This document shows, piece after piece, positions 28,479-36,765 of a stretch of 44,331 nucleotides of DNA (positions are counted from its first letter, which is position 1; the number at the start of each line of letters is the position of its first letter). Origin of the DNA: Candidatus Krumholzibacteriia bacterium (GTDB lineage: Bacteria; Krumholzibacteriota; Krumholzibacteriia; LZORAL124-64-63); the NCBI GenBank assembly GCA_024762975.1, contig JANTGJ010000014.1, forward strand, positions 1 through 44,331. Reading direction: 5' to 3'. A program made the position numbers and the translations under genes. The notes beneath the pieces are model-generated. The model searched no databases. It was given only the letters and a program-made list of their open reading frames with translations, and had not been told where the DNA came from.

Positions 28479-29456
28479 CTAGGCGCCGAATCCGGGCCAA
28501 CCGGTACCGCTGGAGGCCAGCCACGTCAGGTAGGCCGTCAGCTGACACAACGCCAGCCCGGCCATCACGTTGACAGGCTCCAGTTTCCTCGAGGAAGTAC
28601 TTGCTCCGAGCGGAATCGGCTCGGGTTCCGGATCCGCGCTCTGCCGTTTCCGGATCTCCTGTGTAATCTGACCCAGGCTCTGCTTGCCCTCGTGACGCTG
28701 GATCTTGCCCTTGAGGCGCAGGATCGCCTTGGTGTGGATCTGGCAAACGCGGCTTTCGGTGACGTCCAGAATTTCGCCGATCTCCTTGAGCGTCAGTTCC
28801 TCGTAGTAGTAGAGCACCAGGACGAGTTGTTCCTTGTCCGGCAGTTCGGTCATCCGCTCGCCGATCAGGTCCTTCATTTCCTGACGCGCGAGCACCTGTT
28901 CGACGTCTTCGGTCTTGGGATCGGCCAGATAGTCCCCCAGCGAAGTGGACTGCTCACTGTCGTCACCGGAGGCATCGGCATCCAGGGACATGATGGTCGC
29001 AATCGAGACCTCGCCGATCATACCGTCCAGATTTTCGATATCGATGTCCAACTCACGGGCCACTTCGGCATCGGTTGCGGGGCGGCCCAATCTGCCTTCC
29101 AGTCGGCTGTAGGCTTCCTCCAGCTGCTTGGCCTTGCGACGCAGCGAACGGGGAAACCAGTCCTGGCTGCGGAGTTCGTCGAGGATCGAACCGCGGATGC
29201 GCGGGATTGCATAGGTCTCGAACTTGATGCCGCGCTCATGGTCGAAATTGTCGATCGCCTGGATCAAGCCCAGCAATCCGGCCGAGACCAGATCGTTGAA
29301 CTCCACGTAATGCGGCAGGCCGATGGCCATGCGCCCGGCCACGTACTTGACGATGCGCGCGTAGATATTGACCAGGTCCCGGCGTCCTTCGTCAGCGCGG
29401 TCGCCCCGGCAGCACTCCCACAGCTCCTGATGTGCGATCTGGACGGTTTCGGTCAT
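28479..29456 (-). CDS. fliA: Flagellar sigma-28 factor FliA/WhiG type with C-terminal extension
   Basis: A 325-residue sigma factor for late flagellar genes. Region 2 shows YVEFNDLVSAGLLGLIQAIDNFD and ERGIKFETYAIPRIRGSILDELRSQDW, the FliA/WhiG signature. Region 3 follows, and region 4 is LPDKEQLVLVLYYYEELTLKEIGEILDVTESRVCQIH-like (about 205-250). Ordinary FliA proteins end soon after region 4 (about 240-265 aa). This one continues ~70 residues: a Pro/Glu linker (PEPEPIPLG) and a hydrophobic stretch near 296-314 (VMAGLALCQLTAYLTWLA). The extension stays in frame and ends 30 bases before the next gene. ATG start with AAAGG upstream. No anti-sigma factor FlgM is seen here. Confidence 0.93.
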   Translation of the reverse strand: MTETVQIAHQELWECCRGDRADEGRRDLVNIYARIVKYVAGRMAIGLPHYVEFNDLVSAGLLGLIQAIDNFDHERGIKFETYAIPRIRGSILDELRSQDWFPRSLRRKAKQLEEAYSRLEGRLGRPATDAEVARELDIDIENLDGMIGEVSIATIMSLDADASGDDSEQSTSLGDYLADPKTEDVEQVLARQEMKDLIGERMTELPDKEQLVLVLYYYEELTLKEIGEILDVTESRVCQIHTKAILRLKGKIQRHEGKQSLGQITQEIRKRQSADPEPEPIPLGASTSSRKLEPVNVMAGLALCQLTAYLTWLASSGTGWPGFGA

Positions 29457-29542
29457 TTCAATGCCTTTCTATCGGATCGAGAGATATCCCTCGTTTGCAC
29501 GTTCCATGCCAGCAGCTCGGTCCCCATCGGGTCCGAGCCCGC

Positions 29543-29755
29543 TCATTCCTTCTCCTGCTCTTCGTCCAAACCGGAATTTTCGAAATACGATACGGACTTC
29601 ACCGCCAGGGCCATGATGGCTCCGAGGATAAAAAATCCCAGGTAGGCGATGACCATCTTCTTCAGCGTGGCCACCAGCCCCCAGTCCTGCCAGAGAGCCG
29701 CTGCCAAGGCAGCCAGGGCGGCTCCAAGCGCTAGATTGTGGATCAGCTGGTACAT
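29543..29755 (-). CDS. Small two-helix membrane protein in the FlhG position
   Basis: A 70-residue protein I do not recognise, with two predicted membrane helices (about residues 4-22 and 33-55) joined by a short basic loop (LKKM) and an acidic tail (LDEEQEKE). No cysteine or catalytic motif. It lies between flhF and fliA, where most flagellar operons carry flhG, a MinD-like ATPase; it is not FlhG. Ribosome-site candidates GAGG and GAGA lie upstream of the ATG. Hydrophobic pattern and tight spacing (35 bases after flhF) favour a real gene. Confidence 0.65.
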   Translation of the reverse strand: MYQLIHNLALGAALAALAAALWQDWGLVATLKKMVIAYLGFFILGAIMALAVKSVSYFENSGLDEEQEKE

Positions 29756-29790
29756 CGTCTCAGTTCCTCATCGTTGATCCCGGCATCCGG

Positions 29791-30987
29791 TCATGCCGAA
29801 GTGAAATTTCCCGCTTCGAATCCCTGCGACGGAAGTTCGGCTCCCGCACCCAGGATGCGGTCCAGCAATTCGCCCGAGGCGGCCACCGACAGTTTCGCCT
29901 GGCCCTCGCGGACCTCACCGGTCAGCGAGTACGGCAACGGAATCAGTTCCGCCAGATTCAACAGCTTGCCCTGCAGGCGGGTACGATCCAGGCGGTTGAC
30001 TGCCAGCCAATCGCAGTTCCAGTCCCGCGCGGCCCGCTGGAGGGACCCCGAATCCTGCAGATCACGATCCAGGGGCACCACCAGGTGGCGGTGGAAACCG
30101 GGATTGCGGGCCAACCAACGATGCACCGCGCCGCCGGGCGCCAGCGACGGATGGTCCAGCGCCGGAAGGTCCAGCAGAACGACCTCGTACTTGGACAGGT
30201 GACTCTCGGAGCGTTCGAGCTGCGAATCCTTGCGCAGGATCGCGGCATCGAAACCGTGGTTCGCGGCCGCGTTCTGCAGACGACGGATCTCGCCGGCATG
30301 AGCCGGGTGCAGATTCAGCACCAGTGTCTTGCGTCCGTGGGCCCGTTGCTCGGCCGCCGCTCCGAGGACCAGGCTGGTTCGGCCGGTTCCGGACTCACCC
30401 AGGAAGGCATGGCAGCCGAAGAACCCCTCCCACCCGCAATTGCTGGCTTTCAGGTACCGCGTCAACCAGGCCAGCGCCGCCGGACGGTCCTGGATCGCCG
30501 ATCCGGTTTCCCCGGCGAAGCGAGTCAACAGATGAGCGACCGTTTCCCGTGTTGCACCCGATTCGATCAGGTTTTCCGCCAGCGGATTGCCTTCCAGGTC
30601 GTACCAGGGATCCTGGGTCGTCCCGGATTGCGTCGCTTCCCGAACCAGACGCTCAATGCGCTCCACTTCACCGACGATTTCGCGGACCAGTTCGTGGGTC
30701 TCCTCGCGAGCCGGAACGGGATCCTGCGGGCGAATCCCACCTCCGCGGTGCATCGTGGCCGATGCCGTTCTCCGGGTCTCCTGCCCTGGCGGCTGCACCG
30801 TGACCTCGACCAGTTCCTCATGTCCGAGCCCGGTCTCCTGGCGCCGCGTGATCTTGCGACTGCCCAGGATGATCACATTCTTGCCGTAACTGGACTCCAC
30901 CTTGCGGTAGGCCTCCTTGAGAGTCGCCCCGTAGAAGACGTTCTCACGCGGACTAGCCGACGGCGTGCTGTTCTTGTTGGGCACCAC
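29791..30987 (-). CDS. flhF: Divergent FlhF-like flagellar SRP-type protein
   Basis: FlhF is an SRP-family GTPase that sets flagellar position and number and acts near the flagellar base. This 398-residue protein keeps the N-terminal FlhF signature (ATLKEAYRKVESSYGKNVIILGSRKI, about 21-46), a middle helical N-domain, and a G-domain-like C-terminal half. The GTPase motifs are altered: P-loop GESGTGRTS (197-205) has Arg203 where Lys is expected, G3 reads DLPA (273-276) instead of DTAG, and G4 reads NRLD (331-334) instead of TKLD. GTP binding or hydrolysis may be lost or changed. GTG 30987 (or 30984) overlaps flhA by 35 bases. Position directly after flhA confirms the family call. Confidence 0.85.
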   Translation of the reverse strand: MVPNKNSTPSASPRENVFYGATLKEAYRKVESSYGKNVIILGSRKITRRQETGLGHEELVEVTVQPPGQETRRTASATMHRGGGIRPQDPVPAREETHELVREIVGEVERIERLVREATQSGTTQDPWYDLEGNPLAENLIESGATRETVAHLLTRFAGETGSAIQDRPAALAWLTRYLKASNCGWEGFFGCHAFLGESGTGRTSLVLGAAAEQRAHGRKTLVLNLHPAHAGEIRRLQNAAANHGFDAAILRKDSQLERSESHLSKYEVVLLDLPALDHPSLAPGGAVHRWLARNPGFHRHLVVPLDRDLQDSGSLQRAARDWNCDWLAVNRLDRTRLQGKLLNLAELIPLPYSLTGEVREGQAKLSVAASGELLDRILGAGAELPSQGFEAGNFTSA

Positions 30988-33073
30988 GGGTCACCACCGT
31001 TCCTGCCGACTGGACCTGCGCCGAGGAAGCCACCTCGGTATAGCCCATCACGGCCAAGTTGGGATAGGTCGGCTCGACGAGCCGCTTGACGAAGAGTCGA
31101 ATCGGAGTCGGCACGAGCAATACGGGTGGCGTGCCCTGTGCGTACGCGCCTCGTAGCACGCCCTCGAGCCGGGTCATAAAGGTCTGCGTGAAATCCGGGG
31201 CCAGAACCACGCCACCGGCCTGGTCCGATTCGCGAGCGGCCCCCATCAGGGTTTGCTCGGTTTCCGGATGCAGGCTCACGACGTGAATTTTGTTCTCCGG
31301 ATCGCTGTACAACGCCGTGATCGATCGGGCCAGCGCTTCGCGCACCTTGCCGACCATGAAATCCGTGCCCATGCCGCTGCCGGCGAAGTTGGCCAACGTT
31401 TCCAGGATGCTAACGAAATCGCGGACGGGTACCCGCTCGTGCAGCAGCGAACGCAACACATTGTGCAACGTGTTGACCGGCACCTTGTCCGGCACCAGAT
31501 CTTCGATTAGCGAGGGAGCGTGTTCCCGCAGCGACTCGCACATATCCTTGACGTCCTGGCGGCTGAGCAATTCGTCACTGTGGGTGCGGATCAGCTCGGA
31601 CAGATGTGTGGCCAGTACCGCCGCGGGCTCGACGACGGTGTACCCCTCCCGTTCGGCCTCGTTCTTCTGTTCGGGATCGATCCACAACGCCGGCAGGTTG
31701 AAAGCCGGCTCGGTCGTCTGCAATCCGATCAGCTGGCCCGGCTCGGCGCCGGTACTCATGGCCAGCAGCTTGGTCGGCAGCAACTCGGCCTTGGCGATAC
31801 TCACACCCTTGAGCTTGATCTGATACTCCTGGGCGGCCAGCTGCAGGTTGTCCCGCACCCGGATCGGGTGAATGAAAATGCCCAATTCATTGCCGACCTG
31901 GCGCCGGATGTTACTGATCCGGTGCAGCAGATCTCCGCCCCGCTGTTCGTCCACCAGGGGGATCAGGCCGTATCCGATTTCCAGTTCCAGCTTATCCAGG
32001 ACAAAGAGGTCTTCACTGCGAATCCCCTCCGGTTCCTCCGGCGCTTCGGCGGTCGCCGCCTCGAGAGCCGCAGCCTCGCTCTTTTCCTGCTGCTCGTCGT
32101 AGCTGCGAACCCGGCGTCCCATGAAGACTCCGGCCAGAGCGGACAGGGCGGCGAAGAATAGGAAGGGTCCGGTCGGCAGACCGGGAATCAAGGCCAGCAG
32201 CGTCATCGCGCCGGATGCCAGGAACAGGGCTTTCTCCTGACGGAAGATCTGCAGGGTGATCGTCTGCCCCAGATTCAGCGATCCGGCGGACCGGGTCACC
32301 ACCAGGCCCGCACTCGTGGAAACCAGCAGGGCGGGAATCTGACTGACCAGACCGTCGCCGACGGTCAGGATCGTGAAACGCGACAGGGCTTCCGTCGCAG
32401 GCATGCCCATCTGCAGCATCCCGATGATGAAACCCGCGGCGATGTTGATCACGGTGATGATGATGCCCGCAATGGCATCGCCCTTGACGAACTTCGAGGC
32501 ACCGTCCATGGCGCCGAAGAACTCGGCCTCCCGCGCGATCTCTTCGCGTCGCTGACGGGCCTGGCGCTCGTTGATGATGCCGGCGTTCAGATCAGCGTCG
32601 ATGGCCATCTGCTTGCCCGGCATGGCGTCGAGCGTAAAGCGGGCCGCGACCTCGGCGATCCGGCCCGAACCCTTGGTGATGACCATGAAGTTGATCACCA
32701 CGAGAATGCTGAACACGATGACACCGATGACGTAGTTTCCGCCCACCACGAAATCACCGAAGCTCTGGATCACCTGTCCTGCCGAGCCCTTGCTCAGGAT
32801 CAACCGCGTCGAGGCCACATTCAAAGAGAGTCGAAGCAGTGTCAGGATCAGCAACAGCGATGGAAAGCTGGAGAATTGCAGCGGTTCCTTCAGATACAGC
32901 GAAACGAGCAGAACGGTCACGGCGAAGGCCATGCTGAAGGTCAGCATCATGTCCAGCATGATCGCCGGCACCGGCACGACCATCATGCCCAGAATGGCCA
33001 GCACGGCAGCCGCGCTCAGCACATTGCTGTTGGCCAGTACCAGATCCCTGCCGATGACCGAATCCTGCTGCAC
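30953..33073 (-). CDS. flhA: Flagellar export gate protein FlhA
   Basis: FlhA forms the nonameric ring of the flagellar type III export apparatus and docks chaperone-substrate complexes. About 706 residues: eight N-terminal membrane helices (from SNVLSAAAVLAILG to about residue 330) containing the FHIPEP loop region (RFTLDAMPGKQMAIDADLNAG), then a cytoplasmic domain with KGVSIAKAELLPTKLLAMSTG and ending VASSAQVQSAGTVV. The start is GTG 33073 with AAGGG seven bases upstream; TTG 33079 lacks room for a ribosome site. Lies 15 bases after flhB. Confidence 0.96.
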   Translation of the reverse strand: MQQDSVIGRDLVLANSNVLSAAAVLAILGMMVVPVPAIMLDMMLTFSMAFAVTVLLVSLYLKEPLQFSSFPSLLLILTLLRLSLNVASTRLILSKGSAGQVIQSFGDFVVGGNYVIGVIVFSILVVINFMVITKGSGRIAEVAARFTLDAMPGKQMAIDADLNAGIINERQARQRREEIAREAEFFGAMDGASKFVKGDAIAGIIITVINIAAGFIIGMLQMGMPATEALSRFTILTVGDGLVSQIPALLVSTSAGLVVTRSAGSLNLGQTITLQIFRQEKALFLASGAMTLLALIPGLPTGPFLFFAALSALAGVFMGRRVRSYDEQQEKSEAAALEAATAEAPEEPEGIRSEDLFVLDKLELEIGYGLIPLVDEQRGGDLLHRISNIRRQVGNELGIFIHPIRVRDNLQLAAQEYQIKLKGVSIAKAELLPTKLLAMSTGAEPGQLIGLQTTEPAFNLPALWIDPEQKNEAEREGYTVVEPAAVLATHLSELIRTHSDELLSRQDVKDMCESLREHAPSLIEDLVPDKVPVNTLHNVLRSLLHERVPVRDFVSILETLANFAGSGMGTDFMVGKVREALARSITALYSDPENKIHVVSLHPETEQTLMGAARESDQAGGVVLAPDFTQTFMTRLEGVLRGAYAQGTPPVLLVPTPIRLFVKRLVEPTYPNLAVMGYTEVASSAQVQSAGTVVTRGAQQEQHAVG

Positions 33074-33088
33074 TTGCAATCCCTTCTA

Positions 33089-34150
33089 TCAGGACTTCTT
33101 GAGTCGATAGACGTAGGCCAAAATCTCGGCCACAGCCTGGAAGAAGCTCTCGGGAATCATCTTCCCGACCTGGACTTCCTTGTACAGGGCCCGGGCCAAT
33201 GGTTTGTTCTCCATCACCGGCACCCGTGCCTTGCGCGCGATCTTCTTGATCTTCTGGGCCAGTTCATCCTGTCCCTTGGCCACCACGATCGGAGCCGGTT
33301 GTCCCGGCATGTACTTCAGCGCGATCGCCAAGTGCGTCGGGTTGGTGATCACCACATCCGCGGTGGGCACCTCGGCCATCATCCGTTTGCGGGCCATCTC
33401 GAACTGCAGACCTCGCACCCTGGCCTTGATCTGCGGATCACCCTCGATATCCTTGAACTCCTGTTTCAGGTCCTGTTTGGTCATCTTGAGGTTCTCTTCG
33501 TACTGATGCTTCTGCCAGAACCAGTCCGCAATCGCGACGATCGAGGTAAAAAGAATCAGCACCGAGATCAGTTTGACGAATTCGTGCTTGCCCTCACCGA
33601 CGATGTCGGGAATCGAAAACAACGAAACCGCGGCCAGCTTACCCATCGACGCACTGATCACGGCCCACGCCAGCAACGCGATGACGGCGATCTTGAACAG
33701 ATTCTTCAGCAGGTCGAAAAACGCCTGTTTGCGGAAGAACTTCTGCATCCCCGAAACCGGATTCAGCTTGTCGGCCTTGAAAGCCAGGGCTTCGGCGCTG
33801 GCGTGAAAACCGACCTGCATCACATTCGAACCGACAGCGGCGATCAGGACCGCCAACAACAGGGGCGCCAAAGCCGATACGATGTTCTCCAGGTTCGCGG
33901 ACAGCAATTCCCGGACCCCGAACTGGTTGCTGGGGGCCAGGACATGTGCCTGGGAGAGCAGATACGTGGTATTGGAGCCCAGAACCCGGGCGAAATGGGC
34001 TGAGGAGGCCACCAGGACGGTCATACCGACCAAAAGGATGAGTGCGCCGGTCACCTCCTGGCTTCGGGCCACCGTACCTTTGTTTCTCGCTTCTTCGCGC
34101 CGTTTATCCGTCGCTTTCTCTGTGCGTTCGCCACTGCTCTCTTCAGCCAT
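33089..34150 (-). CDS. flhB: Flagellar export switch protein FlhB
   Basis: FlhB controls the switch from hook-type to filament-type export. The 353-residue protein has a basic N-terminus (ERTEKATDKRREEARNKG), four membrane helices (about 34-210) and the cytoplasmic autocleavage motif NPTH (270-273, in VVITNPTHLAIALKY), all intact. The charged C-terminal domain ends EILAYVYRLKKS. ATG 34150 has an excellent AGGAGGT six bases upstream. Gap of 73 bases from fliR. Confidence 0.97.
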   Translation of the reverse strand: MAEESSGERTEKATDKRREEARNKGTVARSQEVTGALILLVGMTVLVASSAHFARVLGSNTTYLLSQAHVLAPSNQFGVRELLSANLENIVSALAPLLLAVLIAAVGSNVMQVGFHASAEALAFKADKLNPVSGMQKFFRKQAFFDLLKNLFKIAVIALLAWAVISASMGKLAAVSLFSIPDIVGEGKHEFVKLISVLILFTSIVAIADWFWQKHQYEENLKMTKQDLKQEFKDIEGDPQIKARVRGLQFEMARKRMMAEVPTADVVITNPTHLAIALKYMPGQPAPIVVAKGQDELAQKIKKIARKARVPVMENKPLARALYKEVQVGKMIPESFFQAVAEILAYVYRLKKS

Positions 34151-34223
34151 CGCTCACCTCCTGGGCCCGAGCCGGGCGGTTGGGGTCGGCCGGTATCCAC
34201 CGGCATGAGTGCTAGAATTTCGT

Positions 34224-35006
34224 TCAGCGCATGGCCAGCAACAGGCCGGTCAATTGATCCTGCATGCCGACGAACATCTGCATCACGATGGTCCGGTAGA
34301 AGACCAGGCTTGCGCCCAGCGTCACCAGGCCAACGGCGATCTTGATCGGAAAGCCCACGATCAGGACGTTGATCTGCGGCACCGTCTTGACGATGACGCC
34401 CATCGAGGCGCTGACCAGCAGCAACACCAGCACCACCGGTGCGGCGATGCGGAATCCAATCGAAAAAACGGTTCCGAATTCCTTGAGCAGGACCCAGGCG
34501 CCGGCGGAAGGATCCAGGCTCCCGAACGGGGGAACGACCACGCAGGACTGAAACATCGAGCTGATCAGGATGTGGTGGGTTCCGGTCACGAAGAACAGGA
34601 GTACGGCCAGCAGGTAGTACAACTGCGAGATGACCGAGACCTGGGAGTTGCTCATCGGATCGAAGGCGTTGACGATCGCGAATCCGATCTGCATGCCGGC
34701 GATCGATCCGGCCATGCGCACCGTCGTGAAAACCAGATTGATGGCGAAGCCCAGCAGCAGTCCGACGACCAGCGACCGGATCGCTTCGATGGTCAGGATC
34801 TGCCAACCGAGGTCCACCCCACCGGCCGGCAGGGTGGCGGCCACGCCGGGCGCTAGGGCGCCGGCGAAACAGAAGGCCATCGCAACCCGCCACAGCGGAG
34901 GCACACTGCGCAGATCCAGGAGCGGCAAGGTCGCCGTCAGGACCGCAAAACGAACTGCCAGCGAGGCAGTTACCGCCATCAGGTTGATGTTCAGGTCGAA
35001 CTGCAA
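34224..35006 (-). CDS. fliR: Flagellar export gate protein FliR
   Basis: A 260-residue polytopic subunit of the FliPQR export pore. Typical features are an N-terminal hydrophobic block (TASLAVRFAVLTATLPL), AFDPMSNSQVSVISQL, SMFQSCVVVPPFG-like sequence and a C-terminal YRTIVMQMFVGMQ. The TTG start is preferred because GAGG lies six bases upstream and fliQ ends seven bases earlier. Five to six membrane helices are expected. Confidence 0.95.
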   Translation of the reverse strand: MQFDLNINLMAVTASLAVRFAVLTATLPLLDLRSVPPLWRVAMAFCFAGALAPGVAATLPAGGVDLGWQILTIEAIRSLVVGLLLGFAINLVFTTVRMAGSIAGMQIGFAIVNAFDPMSNSQVSVISQLYYLLAVLLFFVTGTHHILISSMFQSCVVVPPFGSLDPSAGAWVLLKEFGTVFSIGFRIAAPVVLVLLLVSASMGVIVKTVPQINVLIVGFPIKIAVGLVTLGASLVFYRTIVMQMFVGMQDQLTGLLLAMR

Positions 35007-35013
35007 GATCGCC

Positions 35014-35277
35014 TCACATGGCGGCGATGCGCGCGAACATCGCCGTCGTAAAACTCGTCAGTTGGTTGATGGCCCAGGGCAGGCTGAGGATCAGCACCAC
35101 GAAGACCGTCAGGATCTTCGGCACGAAGGTCATCGTCATCTCGTTGATCTGGGTAGCGGCCTGGAATATCGAGATTGCCAGACCGACGATCATCCCGGAC
35201 AGCAGCATCGGCCCGGCCACGAGGATTACCGTGCGCATGGCCTGGGTTCCGATCTCGATCACGGATTCGGGGCTCAT
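35014..35277 (-). CDS. fliQ: Flagellar export gate protein FliQ
   Basis: An 87-residue two-helix subunit of the FliPQR pore. It starts MSPESVIEIGTQAMRTVILVAGP and contains LAISIFQAATQINEMTMTFVPKI, the diagnostic FliQ loop. ATG with GGGAGA upstream; 10 bases after fliP and seven before fliR, so one polycistron. Confidence 0.97.
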   Translation of the reverse strand: MSPESVIEIGTQAMRTVILVAGPMLLSGMIVGLAISIFQAATQINEMTMTFVPKILTVFVVLILSLPWAINQLTSFTTAMFARIAAM

Positions 35278-35287
35278 CGAGGTCTCC

Positions 35288-36100
35288 CTACTGGAATGCC
35301 TGCATCAACGAGCGCACCACCAGGTACCAGCCGTCGACCAGGACAAAGAGAAGAATTTTGAAGGGCAAACTGATCAGCACCGGCGGCAGCATCATCATAC
35401 CCATGGACATCAGAACCGAAGCGACCACCATGTCGATGATCAGGAATGGAATGAACAGGATGAATCCCATCTGGAACGCGGTCTTCAACTCGCTGATCAC
35501 GAAGCTCGGGATCACGACCATCATCGGCAGGTCGGAAGGGGAATCCGGCGCTTCGGTTTCGGTCAATTCCAGGAACAGGCCGAGATCCTTTTCTCGAACC
35601 TGCCCCAGCATGAAGGTCTTCAGCGGTGCCTGGACCTTTACCAGCGCCTCTTCCTGGCTGATTTCCTCGGCCAGAAAGGGCTGCAGGGCGTCTTCGTTCA
35701 TCTGATGCAGTACCGGCGACATGATGACCACGGTCAGGAAGAGAGCCAGCCCGATGATGATCTGGTTGTTCGGCGCCTGATTGGTGCCGATCGCCTGCCG
35801 CAGGAATCCCAGGACGATGACGATCCGCGTAAAGCTGGTCAGCAGGACCAGGAAGGCGGGCGCCATGGAGAGGACCGTCATCAAAATGACGATCTTCAGC
35901 GCCGAATCCATGCCGGCCGGCCCGGTGACGCCATCCAGACTGAGGGTGAGCGAACCGGGGCCCTGGGGTAGCGCGATCGGCTCGATGGCGCCGGTTGCCG
36001 ACTCTTGGGCGAACACGTTGCCCGGCAGACAGATCGAGACCGCCAAGGCGCCCAGCATCGCGAGCAGGATCCAGTTCAGGTTCAGGGTATTGCGGTGCAT
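35288..36100 (-). CDS. fliP: Flagellar export gate protein FliP
   Basis: A 270-residue export-gate subunit with a cleavable-looking signal peptide (residues 1-31, WILLAMLGALAVSICLPGNVFA), then LKIVILMTVLSMAPAFLVLLTSFTRIVIVLGFLR and the FliP hallmark LALFLTVVIMSPV. The C-terminal half has FVISELKTAFQMGFILFIPFLIIDMVVASVLMSMGMMMLPP-type sequence. ATG 36100 with GAGGA upstream. It is the first gene after the sigma-54 promoter at 36149-36163, so the fliPQR-flhBA-flhF-fliA set can be switched separately from fliO and genes before it. Confidence 0.97.
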   Translation of the reverse strand: MHRNTLNLNWILLAMLGALAVSICLPGNVFAQESATGAIEPIALPQGPGSLTLSLDGVTGPAGMDSALKIVILMTVLSMAPAFLVLLTSFTRIVIVLGFLRQAIGTNQAPNNQIIIGLALFLTVVIMSPVLHQMNEDALQPFLAEEISQEEALVKVQAPLKTFMLGQVREKDLGLFLELTETEAPDSPSDLPMMVVIPSFVISELKTAFQMGFILFIPFLIIDMVVASVLMSMGMMMLPPVLISLPFKILLFVLVDGWYLVVRSLMQAFQ

Positions 36101-36148
36101 TTTTTCCTCGGCCGAAAATGGAGGTTGCAGTACTGACGGAGGAACTAG

Positions 36149-36163
36149 GCAATGGATGTGCCA
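36149..36163 (-). promoter_or_regulatory. Sigma-54 (-24/-12) promoter upstream of fliP
   Basis: The minus strand reads TGGCAC-ATCCA-TTGC, an exact match to the core sigma-54 consensus TGGCAC-N5-TTGC, with GG at -24 (36162-36161) and GC at -12 (36150-36149). The expected start site is near 36138, giving a leader of about 38 bases to the fliP ATG. It is intergenic, correctly oriented, and accompanied by an IHF-consensus site and upstream dyads, which makes chance unlikely. Confidence 0.85.
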
Positions 36164-36198
36164 GCGACGTGCAGTAGGAACGGTGGCCGAGAACGGTC

Positions 36199-36211
36199 TA
36201 ATTGATTGATA
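36199..36211 (-). promoter_or_regulatory. IHF-consensus site upstream of the sigma-54 promoter
   Basis: The minus strand reads TATCAATCAATTA, a perfect match to the IHF core WATCAA-N4-TTR, in an AT-rich block inside otherwise GC-rich DNA. It is centred about 67 bases upstream of the predicted start site, where IHF commonly bends DNA to bring a distant activator onto sigma-54 polymerase. Whether this organism has IHF cannot be seen here. Confidence 0.65.
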
Positions 36212-36242
36212 TCATGTAAATAAAGGAGTTTCCAAAAACCGG

Positions 36243-36315
36243 GATCGCCCACCGGTTCTGGCAGGCGATCAGAAAGCGGATCAGATTCATGAAGGAGGGC
36301 GGTCAGGAACTGACC
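36243..36315. promoter_or_regulatory. Candidate activator (enhancer) sites upstream of the fliP promoter
   Basis: Three repeat structures at about -105 to -177: an inverted repeat GATCGCC/GGCGATC (36243-36249 and 36264-36270), a direct repeat GATCAGA-N5-GATCAGA (36267-36285), and a perfect dyad GGTCAG-GAA-CTGACC (36301-36315). The distance suits a sigma-54 enhancer for the Fis-type activator at 24104-25621. The last dyad could instead be a weak fliO terminator, but no T-run follows. Confidence 0.5.
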
Positions 36316-36324
36316 AGCATGAAA

Positions 36325-36765
36325 TCAGGCGCGGGCGGACGCACTGCGGCGGGTCGCTGACGCCGGTTCCTGTCCTGAAGTACCGGCACCCGGCAGGAAT
36401 CGCCTCAGGAGGCTTGCGGGGGATGCGGGCGTCGGCGGCATCTCAACTCTCCCCTTGGATGCCTCCCAGCTTGCCAGGGACTCCTTTTTCAACACCACCA
36501 TCGCCCCGTCGTGGCGGTAGATCGTGTGAATCTCGTCATCCAGACGAAGGATCTGCATCTCGCGACGCGGACCCAGATTCCAGACGGCGACGATCGAAGC
36601 GCGGCCCTGGGATTGACGGCGCTGGAAACGCCCCAGCAGCTTCATGCAGACCACCAGTAGCCCGAAAACCACCAGCAGTCCACCGGCGGTCTGCCACCAG
36701 GTTCCGCCGTGACTGCTCAGCAGGGCAGCCGCGGGATCCGGCGCAGCGGCGGCCAGGAAGTGCAT
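36325..36765 (-). CDS. fliO: Flagellar assembly protein FliO
   Basis: A 146-residue single-pass membrane protein that helps FliP assemble into the export gate. A membrane helix (WWQTAGGLLVVFGLLVVCMKLLG, about 23-45) is followed by a FliO-type cytoplasmic domain (RASIVAVWNLGPRREMQILRLDDE) and a Pro/Ser/Ala-rich tail. The ATG overlaps the fliN stop (TAATG). It is separated from fliP by 224 bases, unusually wide for fliO-fliP; that gap holds the sigma-54 control region. Confidence 0.85.
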   Translation of the reverse strand: MHFLAAAAPDPAAALLSSHGGTWWQTAGGLLVVFGLLVVCMKLLGRFQRRQSQGRASIVAVWNLGPRREMQILRLDDEIHTIYRHDGAMVVLKKESLASWEASKGRVEMPPTPASPASLLRRFLPGAGTSGQEPASATRRSASARA

